A DNA stretch of 64,000 nucleotides from NCBI RefSeq assembly GCF_009711165.2, contig NZ_WMID02000004.1, forward strand, positions 1 to 64,000, read 5' to 3'. Source of the DNA: Flavobacterium sp. MC2016-06. GTDB lineage: Bacteria; Bacteroidota; Bacteroidia; Flavobacteriales; Flavobacteriaceae. The notes beneath the pieces are model-generated. The model was not told where the DNA came from. It did not search any database and saw only the letters and a program-made list of their open reading frames with translations. This document shows positions 25,206-33,237 of the stretch, piece after piece. The position numbers were made by a program, and so were the translations under genes. The stretch's first letter is position 1. The number at the start of each line of letters is the position of its first letter.

Positions 25206-26201
25206 TTATTTTTTCTTCCATTTTTGATTAAATCTCAATTCGGCTAATTTTTCATAAATCATTTTTAAACCGTAAGTCCCAACCATTCCATAGTCACTTA
25301 TAGTTTTTACTTTGCCATCATTAAAAGTTATTTTTAAATTTCCTCTTTGATCGTCAGTATGGCTTACATGATATTCTTTATTCAAATTTTCAAAATCGCA
25401 ATAGTTTAAAATTTCTTCTAATTTGTCAAAGTCAATTTTATTTATTGTTGTAGAGAAAACTCCTTCTTCTTTGCCATAAGTAATTTCTATATTTTCATTG
25501 AAGTTATAATATTGAGCATTAAATATTGATAAAGAATCTCTGTTTAAAGTTAGTTTGTAAACGGGACAAGTACCAAAACAACCTGAAGTGCTAAATTCAA
25601 TTGTACTAATTTTATTTTTCTTTGGATTTTCATTGTATTCTATAAAATCACCAAATTTGAAAGTTAAAATAGCTTTTGATTCTGAATAAATTTTCTTTTT
25701 CCAATCAACTAATTTCTCTTTATGAATGACTAAAAAGGGTTGAGAATTTATATATTCAACATTAGGAACTATTAACTCTTCCCATTCTAAATCAATTCTA
25801 AATATCTTAGTTTTATTTTTACCATAATTCATTAGTACAATTGGCGAAAAACTACAAGATTTTTCTCCTTCGCCTTAACAAGTGTGATTATCTCCAATAG
25901 CAAATAAATCAGTATAACCATTATTGTCAAAATCTGCCTTAGCAAAATTAGTTTTGATATTAAGTTTGGCCGCTAATATTTTATTTACGCTGTCATAACC
26001 AAAATTTCTGTCAAAATCTTGAAGGTATTTTAATTGATATTTTTTATAATTTGTGTCACTTTTTTGAATAAACTTTTCTATTTCAGATTTAGATTTTAAC
26101 CTGTCAATTTCAGATTGAATAGTTGGAGTTTTAATAAATTCCGTTTTGTTTTCACAAGAAGCAAAAACTAATAGTATAAGAAAAAGTTTTATGATTTTCA
26201 T
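25206..26201 (-). pseudogene. DUF6438-type lipoprotein gene split by an in-frame stop
   Basis: Two open segments, 25875-26201 (lipoprotein signal 'LVFASC' and an EF-like 'ADFDNNGYTDLFAIGD' motif) and 25206-25832 (DUF6438 domain with 'FSTSGCFGTCPVYKLTL'), are in the same frame. Between them lie only a TAA (25875-25877) and fourteen sense codons reading GEGEKSCSFSPIVL. The whole reads as one 331-codon protein with a single nonsense codon, so this is most simply a recently inactivated gene or a sequencing error. If real, the downstream part lacks its export signal. DUF6438 has no known function. Confidence 0.75.
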
Positions 26202-26415
26202 TTTAATGTTTTTTCCGTTAATTTGTCTATTGATCTGCCAAAACTAAATTTTACTATCTTAAATAGAAGTATATAAATAAGATAAGTTTTAGACTTTATT
26301 CGGGACTAATATATAAACAATTCATTAGAAACTGCCCAAATGACTATGTTTTATTGAATACTTTTCGTGTTAATTGGATTTTGTAAAAGTATGTGGAAAT
26401 GGCAATTTATTTGAA

Positions 26416-26462
26416 CCATAATTACAAACTCGTTTACAAATCATTTTTATAGTATTTAAAGA
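26416..26462 (+). repeat. Island repeat, tail only (copy I)
   Basis: Matches TTACGAATCTGTTTACGAACCATTTTTTGC with several substitutions and keeps the 12-base spacing of the two TTACRAA units. The hairpin part is missing. Same orientation as the others. Confidence 0.45.
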
Positions 26463-26500
26463 GTTTTTCTTTTCAATGAATTCATTTATCGAAATGTTTT

Positions 26501-26508
26501 TATATTAG
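26501..26508 (+). promoter_or_regulatory. -7 promoter element TATATTAG
   Basis: TATATTAGCC followed by AGATAAA lies 26 bases before the start at 26535, the best-placed of the four related elements in the island. Confidence 0.55.
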
Positions 26509-26534
26509 CCAGATAAACCAAACCATTTAAAAAC

Positions 26535-27023
26535 ATGAAATATTTAATTGCAATACTTTTTTTATTTAGTATGTCTGGATACTCGATCGAGCCAAATAAA
26601 TTAGGAATTAAAATATATTGTGTAAAAGAAGGATTTAAAAATTCAGCTAAAAATTGCAGTTATTGTTTTGATGTAAATTCTGTTGAATTATCTGAAAACT
26701 CGATTTTAGATGAAAATGATTTCAAAAATTTTTATTGGAAAAATCAACAAATAATACTTAATAACTCAGGAAAGCAAAAAATAAAAAAAATCAAAATTGA
26801 GCTTAGCGGACTTCCGGTTGTAATGGTGTTAAATAACAAAAGAATTTACGGATTTTGGTTCTGGAACATATTTTCTTCTTTTGGCTGCGATCGAGTTTAT
26901 ACGTATCCAGAAAAAGATTTTAAAATTAAATTTGGATTGCCAACGAACAATACTTTTGGGAAAGATCCAAGATTTAATAAAATTCTAGAGAAGTACGTAA
27001 GGAATAAATACAAACAAGATTAA
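26535..27023 (+). CDS. Secreted hypothetical protein
   Basis: A 162-residue protein with a signal peptide (MKYLIAILFLFSMSGYS). The mature part has a cysteine cluster early ('KIYCVKEGFKNSAKNCSYCFDV') and one later ('FGCDR'), suggesting disulfides. The phrase 'GLPVVMVLNNKRIYGFWFWNIFSSFGCDRVY' resembles short periplasmic proteins of unknown role. It is followed after 67 bases by a membrane protein on the same strand. Confidence 0.6.
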   Translation: MKYLIAILFLFSMSGYSIEPNKLGIKIYCVKEGFKNSAKNCSYCFDVNSVELSENSILDENDFKNFYWKNQQIILNNSGKQKIKKIKIELSGLPVVMVLNNKRIYGFWFWNIFSSFGCDRVYTYPEKDFKIKFGLPTNNTFGKDPRFNKILEKYVRNKYKQD

Positions 27024-27090
27024 TAGTTAGAAACATCAATGCTGAATCAGTTATACACTCAGTATAATTTTAATGGATTAAAGTAATTTC

Positions 27091-27510
27091 ATGAAACAAA
27101 CTACAAAAAATAAACTATTGATTATCGTATATGCTTTAGTTGTAGGCTTAATAACTTTTCTGCTAGTAGAGAGACAGAAAGAATTATGGGAAAAATTAGG
27201 CTTAATAGTTCTATTTGTAATACTTGTATTGTTGTATATTAAAAATATAAATAGGATTAAATATTTTACGCTTATTGATGATGTTTTAATTATTCACCAA
27301 ACATTTTCAAAGCAGAAAGAATACAGTTTAAAAGCTGTTTCAGGTTGGACTGAAAATCAGTATCAATTGGGAGAATTTAAAACCGGACAAGAAATAGTTT
27401 TAAAAATAAAGGGAGGAACTAATCTCAATCTGTTTAAAAAGAATTCGAAAGATTTTGAAAAACTTTCAGACTATTTGAATGAAAATATTCCTGAAGCATT
27501 TGAAAAATAA
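27091..27510 (+). CDS. Hypothetical membrane-anchored PH-like protein
   Basis: A 139-residue protein: two transmembrane helices (about residues 8-26 and 33-51) and a C-terminal domain ('YFTLIDDVLIIHQTFSKQKEYSLKAVSGWTEN' to the end) with the strand pattern of bacterial PH-like domains. It is the same architecture as the genes at 16055 and 19925, suggesting a recurring accessory family. No function known. Confidence 0.6.
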   Translation: MKQTTKNKLLIIVYALVVGLITFLLVERQKELWEKLGLIVLFVILVLLYIKNINRIKYFTLIDDVLIIHQTFSKQKEYSLKAVSGWTENQYQLGEFKTGQEIVLKIKGGTNLNLFKKNSKDFEKLSDYLNENIPEAFEK

Positions 27511-27678
27511 TCATTGCTTAGATTTGAAATCCGTTCCCGCAGTACAAGATATTAGCCAAGAATAGAAATCAAAAAACTCCTTAAATTATTTGTTCTAGCC
27601 AAAAACTATTTCCAGTAGATCTAAGGCGTTGGCAGTAATTTTACGAGACAATAACCTTAAATTCAATCGGGGAATTAT

Positions 27679-28635
27679 ATGATAAAAGATATTTGGAAAC
27701 AACCTGCGGAAGGTTTTACTGAAGAAACAATTGGAAGAGCAGAAGAGCAAATCGTTCAAAAAGAAATCGAAATTGGATTTAAATTTCCAGGACTTTATAA
27801 AGAACACATGAAACTACAAAATGGTGGTCTTTTATGGAAAAGTGCTTTGAATTATAACGGAGAAGTAAACGAACTTTTATCTAATGACTCAAGGTTTGAT
27901 CCACTAATTATGCACAATGGTTATAAGACCTTAAAGGATGTTTTATTAGAATATATGGATAACGATGAATTAGAAAATTCTTCAAATACAAATTTTCTTT
28001 ATTTAGAAAGACTTCCGATTCTTTCAAATATGGGCGGTCATACAATATTATGTTTTGACTATGGTTATAATGTTGAAAACGAGTATGAAACACCCGAAAT
28101 TGTATATTTTGAATTAGAGTGTGCCGAAAATGGCTACGAAGAGATACTAAGATTAAAATCCTATGACGAACTAATTAATAACTTAGTTTATTATGGCTAT
28201 GAATCAACGTCATTTTTTATTGGTATAAAGTCAAATGAATCAATTGATAAAATTTCTGAATTGATTGACAAATCACTTGACCTACAACTTGAAATAAAGA
28301 CAGATAATCATTATGGTTGGTACAATTTCGAAAAATGGTATTGTGGAGAATTAAAGTTAAATCACAGCCTTTCAGCACATCTTAAATTAACACCAAATCA
28401 ATTTTTGAGTAATACATTCCTTTTTCAAAATGACAAAGAATTTAATTATGTAATTGATATTGATATAAGAATGGGAGTAGATTCTTTTCAAGACAATTCT
28501 AATTATATAAAGTCAATCTTAATGAATAAGTTTCAACCATTTTTATCGAATGTAGATTGGATTTTTTTAGAAATACCATTTCATAAGGATAATAAAACTG
28601 AATTAGAAAAGGTAATGCAGACATTTCAGGATTAA
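27679..28635 (+). CDS. SMI1/KNR4 (SUKH)-type protein
   Basis: A 318-residue protein. The N-terminal about 165 residues look like a SUKH domain: 'IGFKFPGLYKEHMKLQNGGLLWKSAL' at about residues 34-59 (the FP..YKE...NGG signature) and 'LPILSNMGGHTILCFDYG' near 115 (the GG...L.LDY signature). SUKH proteins commonly neutralise polymorphic or contact-dependent nuclease and deaminase toxins. The C-terminal about 150 residues form a separate unrecognised domain. No toxin is encoded nearby, so it would be an orphan immunity protein. Confidence 0.65.
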   Translation: MIKDIWKQPAEGFTEETIGRAEEQIVQKEIEIGFKFPGLYKEHMKLQNGGLLWKSALNYNGEVNELLSNDSRFDPLIMHNGYKTLKDVLLEYMDNDELENSSNTNFLYLERLPILSNMGGHTILCFDYGYNVENEYETPEIVYFELECAENGYEEILRLKSYDELINNLVYYGYESTSFFIGIKSNESIDKISELIDKSLDLQLEIKTDNHYGWYNFEKWYCGELKLNHSLSAHLKLTPNQFLSNTFLFQNDKEFNYVIDIDIRMGVDSFQDNSNYIKSILMNKFQPFLSNVDWIFLEIPFHKDNKTELEKVMQTFQD

Positions 28636-28688
28636 AATAAGTTGGAGAGGAAAATTACTTCCAAGGGCAGTAATTTAAAAAATATTAC

Positions 28689-28785
28689 AGATAAAAAAAC
28701 TCCTTAATTTCTTAAGGAGTTTTTTTGTGGTCCTTACGAATCTGTTTACGAACCATTTTTTGCAGGATTTGAAAAAAATTGCAGT
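28689..28785 (+). repeat. Island repeat, copy C (full)
   Basis: Full copy: A run, ACTCCTTAA, TTTC loop, TTAAGGAGT, T run, then GTGGTCCTTACGAATC, TGTTTACGAACC, ATTTTTTGCAGGATTTG and AAAAAAATTGC. TTACGAA occurs twice 12 bases apart. The hairpin also serves as the terminator of the SUKH-type gene and, through its A run, of the convergent gene. Confidence 0.8.
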
Positions 28786-28865
28786 TTGATTTTTAATTTG
28801 TTTTCAATATAAAACCATCATTAAATTTAGCCAAATATTCAAATCTCATGTAACTATAATAGATG

Positions 28866-29453
28866 TTAGATGCTAGCATTTTGTATTTTCTGTTTCAGAA
28901 TAAGTACATTTTCAGAATTTGATTCTGTTAAACCTAGTAAAAGAAATATACTCTTAATTTTCTTTATATAATTTGAGTCAGTTTCAATTAAAATGTCAAA
29001 ATGGTCATTAATAAAATCTAAATAATCTATTATGATGTGTGATAAATCTTTAGAATTTAATTTTCTTTCTTTCTCAAGTTCGATTATCGGAAATAATAAA
29101 TCAAATCTGTTAGGTACTGTTTTTGTTAATTCTTTGACTATTTCTTTTTCTGAATTGTAAACTCCTTCATTTGTATATGATAAATATCCCCCGAGAATAG
29201 CTTGGGTAAAAAGCTCTAATTGAAAATTAGTCCAATTTTTTAAATCTAATTCTAAATCTTTCCAATCACCCAAATTAAAACAATTTTCAAAAATTTGAAT
29301 CAAATCTTGAGAGCCATGATCTTCGTTCCAATAATCACTATCTGAATTTTCATGTTCTAGAATCACTTTATAAACTGCAATCACAAAAGAATTTATACTC
29401 TCTGTTTTGCAATTTTCCATAAACCGTTGTTTTAAGATAATTAATTCATTCAT
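28866..29453 (-). CDS. Hypothetical cytosolic protein
   Basis: A 195-residue, acidic, all-helical protein with no signal or membrane segment. The segment 'YWNEDHGSQDLIQIFENCFNLGDWKDLELDLKNWTNFQLELFTQAILGG' has the look of cytosolic immunity proteins, and the gene sits next to a SUKH-type gene across one repeat copy, but I cannot name a family. Confidence 0.55.
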   Translation of the reverse strand: MNELIILKQRFMENCKTESINSFVIAVYKVILEHENSDSDYWNEDHGSQDLIQIFENCFNLGDWKDLELDLKNWTNFQLELFTQAILGGYLSYTNEGVYNSEKEIVKELTKTVPNRFDLLFPIIELEKERKLNSKDLSHIIIDYLDFINDHFDILIETDSNYIKKIKSIFLLLGLTESNSENVLILKQKIQNASI

Positions 29454-29518
29454 AATTATTTTTGTGGGAATCTAGGTTTTAGCAAGTAAGTAACAAGTTT
29501 AAGTACAATAAAAATAAA

Positions 29519-29612
29519 GATATAAAAAAACTCATTAATTTCTTAAGGAGTTTTTTGGTGATTCTTAAAAACCTGTTTACGAACCATTTTTTGAAGGATT
29601 TGAGAAAACCTA
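29519..29612 (+). repeat. Island repeat, copy D (full)
   Basis: ATAAAAAAACTCATTAATTT, CTTAAGGAGTTTTTT, then GGTGATTCTTAAAAACCTG, TTTACGAACCATTTTTTG and AAGGATTTGAGAAAA. It separates the minus-strand genes 29683-30366 and 28866-29453 and can act as terminator for the former. Confidence 0.8.
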
Positions 29613-29682
29613 CGTATAAATAGAATTCTACATTATAATTTAGGATATTCAAATCTTACCAAAGTCTTTTTATTAGCTTTGT

Positions 29683-30366
29683 TTAATAGAACATTAAATA
29701 GTTTTTGAATGGAATATTCGTTATAAATTGGGTTTCTAGTTTTTTAATGTCTATAATCTTAAAAAGGTCATTTACAAAGTTCTCTACTTGTTGTGCTTCA
29801 AGTATTCTTTTTTGATAATCAGGTGACCAATAATGTTTATAAGTATATAAGGTGTCATTTTTTGTTTCAAAAATGTATGTTTCTCCATCATTACCATTTG
29901 TATTCCACCCTTTAATAAATTTATCGCTTGGCAAATTTTTAATTTTAGTTTGTGCGATGAGCAGCTTGATTTTTTTTATTTGATTTTCGGTTAGGTTGTA
30001 TTCCTTTTTGAAAATATCTTGTTTCATTTTGAGGCCTTGCTCATCATCCATTTTTTGTACAAAGAAAATTATTTTACCTATTGAATGGCTTTTTAAGCTA
30101 TTTATATCTATAATTAAATTTGGAGTTGAAAATCTAAAATTTTCTCCTTTAGACTCTTCTATGTCTTTAAGAGCGATTAATTTGTTGTTTTTTTCGGTTA
30201 CTCTTCTTTTCCAGAAAACCGTATCGCTATCTTTACTTAATATCATTTTATTTTTTACATTTTTATTGCAAGAAAATAAGCTTATAAGTAATAAGATCAT
30301 CAATGATTGACTTGTATGTTTTAGAATAATTGCAAAATGACTGTTAATGTTTTTTGTTTGATACAT
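29683..30366 (-). CDS. Hypothetical lipoprotein
   Basis: A 227-residue protein with a hydrophobic segment and lipobox 'LISLFSC' (C33), so probably a lipoprotein. The start at 30366 gives the signal a basic n-region; an internal ATG at residue 23 would not. The mature part includes 'WNTNGNDGETYIFETKNDTLYTYKHYWSPD', a beta-hairpin-rich segment seen in several unnamed flavobacterial lipoproteins. No function known. Confidence 0.55.
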   Translation of the reverse strand: MYQTKNINSHFAIILKHTSQSLMILLLISLFSCNKNVKNKMILSKDSDTVFWKRRVTEKNNKLIALKDIEESKGENFRFSTPNLIIDINSLKSHSIGKIIFFVQKMDDEQGLKMKQDIFKKEYNLTENQIKKIKLLIAQTKIKNLPSDKFIKGWNTNGNDGETYIFETKNDTLYTYKHYWSPDYQKRILEAQQVENFVNDLFKIIDIKKLETQFITNIPFKNYLMFY

Positions 30367-30528
30367 TCTAATGTTTTTTTCTTTGATTCTGGGTCTGTTA
30401 CTTTAGAGTTTTCAGCTCTAGAAAGAGTTTATTTTATCTTGGTTTGTGAATATTTCTGACTTCACACCAGCAATCTAAATCTTTTTTAATTTATAATTTT
30501 GTTTACCTAGAAGTATTTCAAAAAATAA

Positions 30529-30608
30529 GACATAAAAAAAGCTTCCTATTTTTTTAAGGAGGTTTTTGGGTGGATCTAACAAACCATTTTCTGCAAAATT
30601 TAAAGAAA
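30529..30608 (+). repeat. Island repeat, copy E
   Basis: GACATAAAAAAAGCTTCC, T-rich loop, AAGGAGGTTTTTGGGTGG, then ATCTAACAAACCATTTTCTGC and AAAATTTAAAG. The first TTACGAA unit and part of the linker are deleted; the hairpin stem has changed sequence on both sides. Confidence 0.65.
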
Positions 30609-30657
30609 CGGTAATATCACTAGACGCAGTAGTTCAAAATAACTTTTAATACTCGTA

Positions 30658-31563
30658 TTATTCTATTCTTTGTCGGTTTGTCTTAATATACTCTCTTCCA
30701 TCGTAATACAGTAATTTGTCCCAAGACATATCAGTATCAGGTTTTGAATTTCTTGTTAAAAGATAAGGAAGTTTGTTTTTAATTATAGGTATAACCTTTA
30801 AATCATTGATGTTCTCGGGTTCGGGACTTTTGTATAAAACTTTAAATTCTCCACCACTAAGTAAAACGATGTAGGCAGAATTTTCGGAATTAACTACAGA
30901 TAACACAGTGTCACTTTTTGCAAATAAAATGTGTGTTCCGTTGTTCTTAAGTCCATTATAAGATTCCGGTACATTAAGTTTAGTTAGTATGTTTTTAGTC
31001 AATATAGTATCTTTTGAGATAGTATAATTGGCAGTTTCAAGACTTTTTTCAAAATTACTAATGCCATAATAATTGTCGTCTGATTTTATTTTTTTGTCTG
31101 TCTTGTAAACAGCTATAAAACTCGACGAAATATCTTGATTTAGATATTCAACACGAACAAAATCTGCATGGCAGACAAACTTAGCAGCATCATTAAAGAT
31201 TGCAAGTTTTGAAAGTCCTCTTAAATCAAAATTTTTTGCAGATAAACGCTCTGGAAACCTATTTCTGCTATTTTCATCGTCTTCGTAAATCACGGAGTCT
31301 GTAAGTTTTTCTAATTTAGCATACTCTTTTGAAGAAATTTCGTCTTTAGTGAAGTAAAGCTCAATGTAAGCTTCATTTTTATTTGAGAAATAAAATTTGT
31401 TTATAAATCCTATGTAATGTGCATTTTTATTCAATACATCTATTTCTCCCTTTTCCTTATCAGGCAGATTTTGCAAATTTTTATTATTTGAGAGATTAGA
31501 TTTCTCTCTATTATTACAACTAAAAGTTAATATAGCAATTGTCAATAATATTAATATTCTCAT
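30658..31563 (-). CDS. Hypothetical lipoprotein
   Basis: A 301-residue protein with a lipoprotein signal ending 'AILTFSC'. The mature part is beta-rich ('KFYFSNKNEAYIELYFTKDEISSKEYAKLEKL', 'AYIVLLSGGEFKVLYKSPEPENINDLKVIPIIKN'). No family recognised. Its stop is 50 bases after repeat copy E and it has a 400-base upstream region shared with the divergent gene at 31961. Confidence 0.6.
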   Translation of the reverse strand: MRILILLTIAILTFSCNNREKSNLSNNKNLQNLPDKEKGEIDVLNKNAHYIGFINKFYFSNKNEAYIELYFTKDEISSKEYAKLEKLTDSVIYEDDENSRNRFPERLSAKNFDLRGLSKLAIFNDAAKFVCHADFVRVEYLNQDISSSFIAVYKTDKKIKSDDNYYGISNFEKSLETANYTISKDTILTKNILTKLNVPESYNGLKNNGTHILFAKSDTVLSVVNSENSAYIVLLSGGEFKVLYKSPEPENINDLKVIPIIKNKLPYLLTRNSKPDTDMSWDKLLYYDGREYIKTNRQRIE

Positions 31564-31782
31564 TTGTTTTTGTCTTAAGTATGGAGCTAACTAGTATATA
31601 AGTCTGATAAATGTCAGATGGTATTTTGTGCTAATGTAAAAACAATTCATTTGGTAAATTATAAAATAGAATTTTAATTTGCTAAATGCTATTCGTGCTT
31701 AAACAAGTTTTTTATTTTTAAGCAATTTGATTCTCATGAATTATGAAATGAGGGCATTCAGAGAGATGTGAAAAACAAGCCC

Positions 31783-31830
31783 TTTTTTCGAACCATTTTA
31801 TAGATGATGTGAAGAAATTTTCGTTGAAAT
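31783..31830 (+). repeat. Island repeat, tail only (copy H)
   Basis: CGAACCATTTTATAGATGATG then GAAGAAATTTTCG corresponds to CGAACCATTTTTTGCAGGATTTGAAAAAAATTGC. The hairpin is absent. Same orientation. Confidence 0.5.
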
Positions 31831-31879
31831 AATCTGATTTAATGATTTAGCAAATTACTTTTCAACATTTGCAATTTCT

Positions 31880-31887
31880 TATATTCG
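31880..31887 (+). promoter_or_regulatory. -7 promoter element TATATTCG
   Basis: TTTCTTATATTCGC lies 73 bases before the gene at 31961 and matches the element at 22661 over 13 bases. Confidence 0.5.
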
Positions 31888-31960
31888 CAAAAGTAATTGA
31901 TCTAGATTGTATAATTAATTGCTTTTACAAACGAGATACGATACTTAAAATCTTAACTGA

Positions 31961-32416
31961 ATGAAAATATTTCCTGAAAGTAATTATTCAATCGAATTAA
32001 ATAATGATGCCACATCTGCTATTTCAGAATTAAAAAAGCAGACTTTGTCAAAAGAGCAATTCGTTACAAACTGGAAGAATCAAACTTTTATAGGTAAAAT
32101 CAAAGAGAATGAATTTGAAATAAAACTATCTAAAAAGTTGTTCGGAGAATTTTGTGTGTTAAATGGAAAAGTGGAAAATAAAAAAGGAATATTAGAAATT
32201 CGTACAGGCAAAATTTTAAAAATCATTTTTCTTGCACTAGTCTTTTTTTGTTTTTCTGGAATAATTATAGCAATCATTAAAAATAAATGGGAATTGATAT
32301 TTTATTTCGTTATGACTATTGCTGTAATGAGATTTGTTTTTCTGGAGTTAGGATTTAGATTTGTTTCGCAATATGCGCTAAATAAATTGACAGAAATAAT
32401 CGAAATTAAAAAATAA
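31961..32416 (+). CDS. Hypothetical membrane protein
   Basis: A 151-residue protein: a soluble N-terminal part of about 85 residues ('NWKNQTFIGKIKENEFEIKLSKKLFGEFCVLNGKVENKKGILEI') followed by two transmembrane helices (about residues 87-108 and 111-133). No family recognised. Repeat copy F begins at its stop codon and can terminate it. Confidence 0.6.
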   Translation: MKIFPESNYSIELNNDATSAISELKKQTLSKEQFVTNWKNQTFIGKIKENEFEIKLSKKLFGEFCVLNGKVENKKGILEIRTGKILKIIFLALVFFCFSGIIIAIIKNKWELIFYFVMTIAVMRFVFLELGFRFVSQYALNKLTEIIEIKK

Positions 32417-32417
32417 G

Positions 32418-32485
32418 ATATAAAAAAACTCCCTAATTTTTTAAGAAGTTTTGAGATGATTTAAACAAACCATTTTATATTTTAT
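32418..32485 (+). repeat. Island repeat, copy F (3' of XRE copy 2)
   Basis: ATATAAAAAAACTCCC, TTTTTTAAG, AAGTTTTGAGATG, then TTTAAACAAACCATTTTATATTTTATT. It shares the TATATTTTATT ending with copy B, its counterpart next to XRE copy 1. Confidence 0.65.
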
Positions 32486-32509
32486 TAAAAGAAAAAACTC
32501 TTTAACGTA

Positions 32510-32896
32510 TTATTTTCCGTTTAATAATTTCTCTAAATATTCAACTTTATCTTTTTCTGCTTGAACTAAACGTTCAAAAAGCTCAACAACTTTATCAAGA
32601 GGATTAAAAGTACATCCATAATTTACGGCAGAAGAATTATCTACATTATAAGTATTGCCTATAATATTTAAAACAGCTTCTTCTGAAAAGTTTTTTATAG
32701 CTTCGACACTTACTCCAAGCACTTTTGCTATTTCAATAAGTTTTTCCTCGTCTATGTTTTCGCTGTTTTCTATAGTAGATACTGTTTGTTGCGATGTTCC
32801 CAAAGCTTGAGCCAAGGCTTCTTGCTTCATGTCTCTAAGTTCACGAATACGGCTGATTTTTCGCCCTATATGATTTGGTTTTGCTGTTGTGCTCAT
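32510..32896 (-). CDS. XRE-family regulator, copy 2
   Basis: A 128-residue twin of 21336-21749. The helix-turn-helix (residues about 12-70) differs only by conservative changes (K to R, I to V, A to T). The C-terminal coiled coil 'ERLVQAEKDKVEYLEKLLNGK' is likewise retained, and 'CTFNPLDK' is identical. The middle segment ('VLNIIGNTYNVDNSSAVNYG') is unrelated and nine residues are missing compared with copy 1. The almost identical recognition helix means both probably bind the same operators. Confidence 0.9.
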   Translation of the reverse strand: MSTTAKPNHIGRKISRIRELRDMKQEALAQALGTSQQTVSTIENSENIDEEKLIEIAKVLGVSVEAIKNFSEEAVLNIIGNTYNVDNSSAVNYGCTFNPLDKVVELFERLVQAEKDKVEYLEKLLNGK

Positions 32897-33048
32897 AATT
32901 CAAAGATATTTATATTCCTTTAAAAAAAATAGGTTTAGGTAAAAAACAAGTCCGTTTCTGTATGTTACATTTTCTATTAGTTCGCTGGGGACAAACTATA
33001 ATTATGATTGTGGTGAAACAAAAATACAATTTTTCGGATAAGTATTAA
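32897..33048 (-). promoter_or_regulatory. Conserved leader and promoter of XRE copy 2
   Basis: Nearly identical to 21750-21902, including TATTTTTG on the minus strand (33019-33026). Differences cluster in the stretch CTTGAGGACAAACTTTATTT versus CTGGGGACAAACTATAATTA. Island repeat copy G begins about 20 bases further on. Confidence 0.6.
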
Positions 33049-33066
33049 TTAACCAAAGAAAATAAA

Positions 33067-33163
33067 GACATAAAAAAAACTCCTTAATTTCTTAAGGAGT
33101 TTTTTTGTGGCCCTTACAAATCTGTTTACGAACTATTTTTTGCCGGATTTGAAAAAAATTGCG
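33067..33163 (+). repeat. Island repeat, copy G (full)
   Basis: Almost identical to copy C over about 95 bases, including the 9-bp stem, the two spaced TTACRAA units, ATTTTTTGC and GGATTTGAAAAAAATTGC. It is the right-most copy and lies between XRE copy 2 and the AraC-family gene. Confidence 0.8.
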
Positions 33164-33237
33164 TTAAAATAGAATGTATATTAATTTTCAAATCTTCATT
33201 TTTAAGTTTGTATAATTAATATCTGTTATTTGTTGTT

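Larger units (their letters stand above)
26202..26534. other. Divergent intergenic region
   Basis: No gene visible. At 26416-26462 the sequence TTACAAACTCGTTTACAAATCATTTTTATAG matches the tail of the island repeat, including its two spaced TTACRAA units, but no hairpin remains. A promoter element precedes the plus-strand gene. Confidence 0.5.
31564..31960. other. Divergent intergenic region with decayed repeat
   Basis: No gene visible. At 31783-31830 the sequence TTCGAACCATTTTATAGATGATGTGAAGAAATTTTCG matches only the right half of the island repeat. A promoter element for the plus-strand gene follows at 31880. Confidence 0.5.

Noticed and set aside
28689..28785. Minus-strand reading of the island repeat as a conserved protein tail
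   Set aside because: Copies C, D and G can be read as a short basic peptide ending in the hairpin, but copies B, E and F break the frame, so conservation appears to be at the DNA or RNA level.
28689..33163. Island repeats as true integron attC sites
   Set aside because: The expected GTTRRRY core and its RYYYAAC partner at the outer ends of a larger imperfect palindrome are not evident, and island genes carry their own promoters.
19683..33163. CRISPR array formed by the repeated units
   Set aside because: Units are about 100 bases, separated by whole genes, and lack regular short spacers; no cas genes are present.
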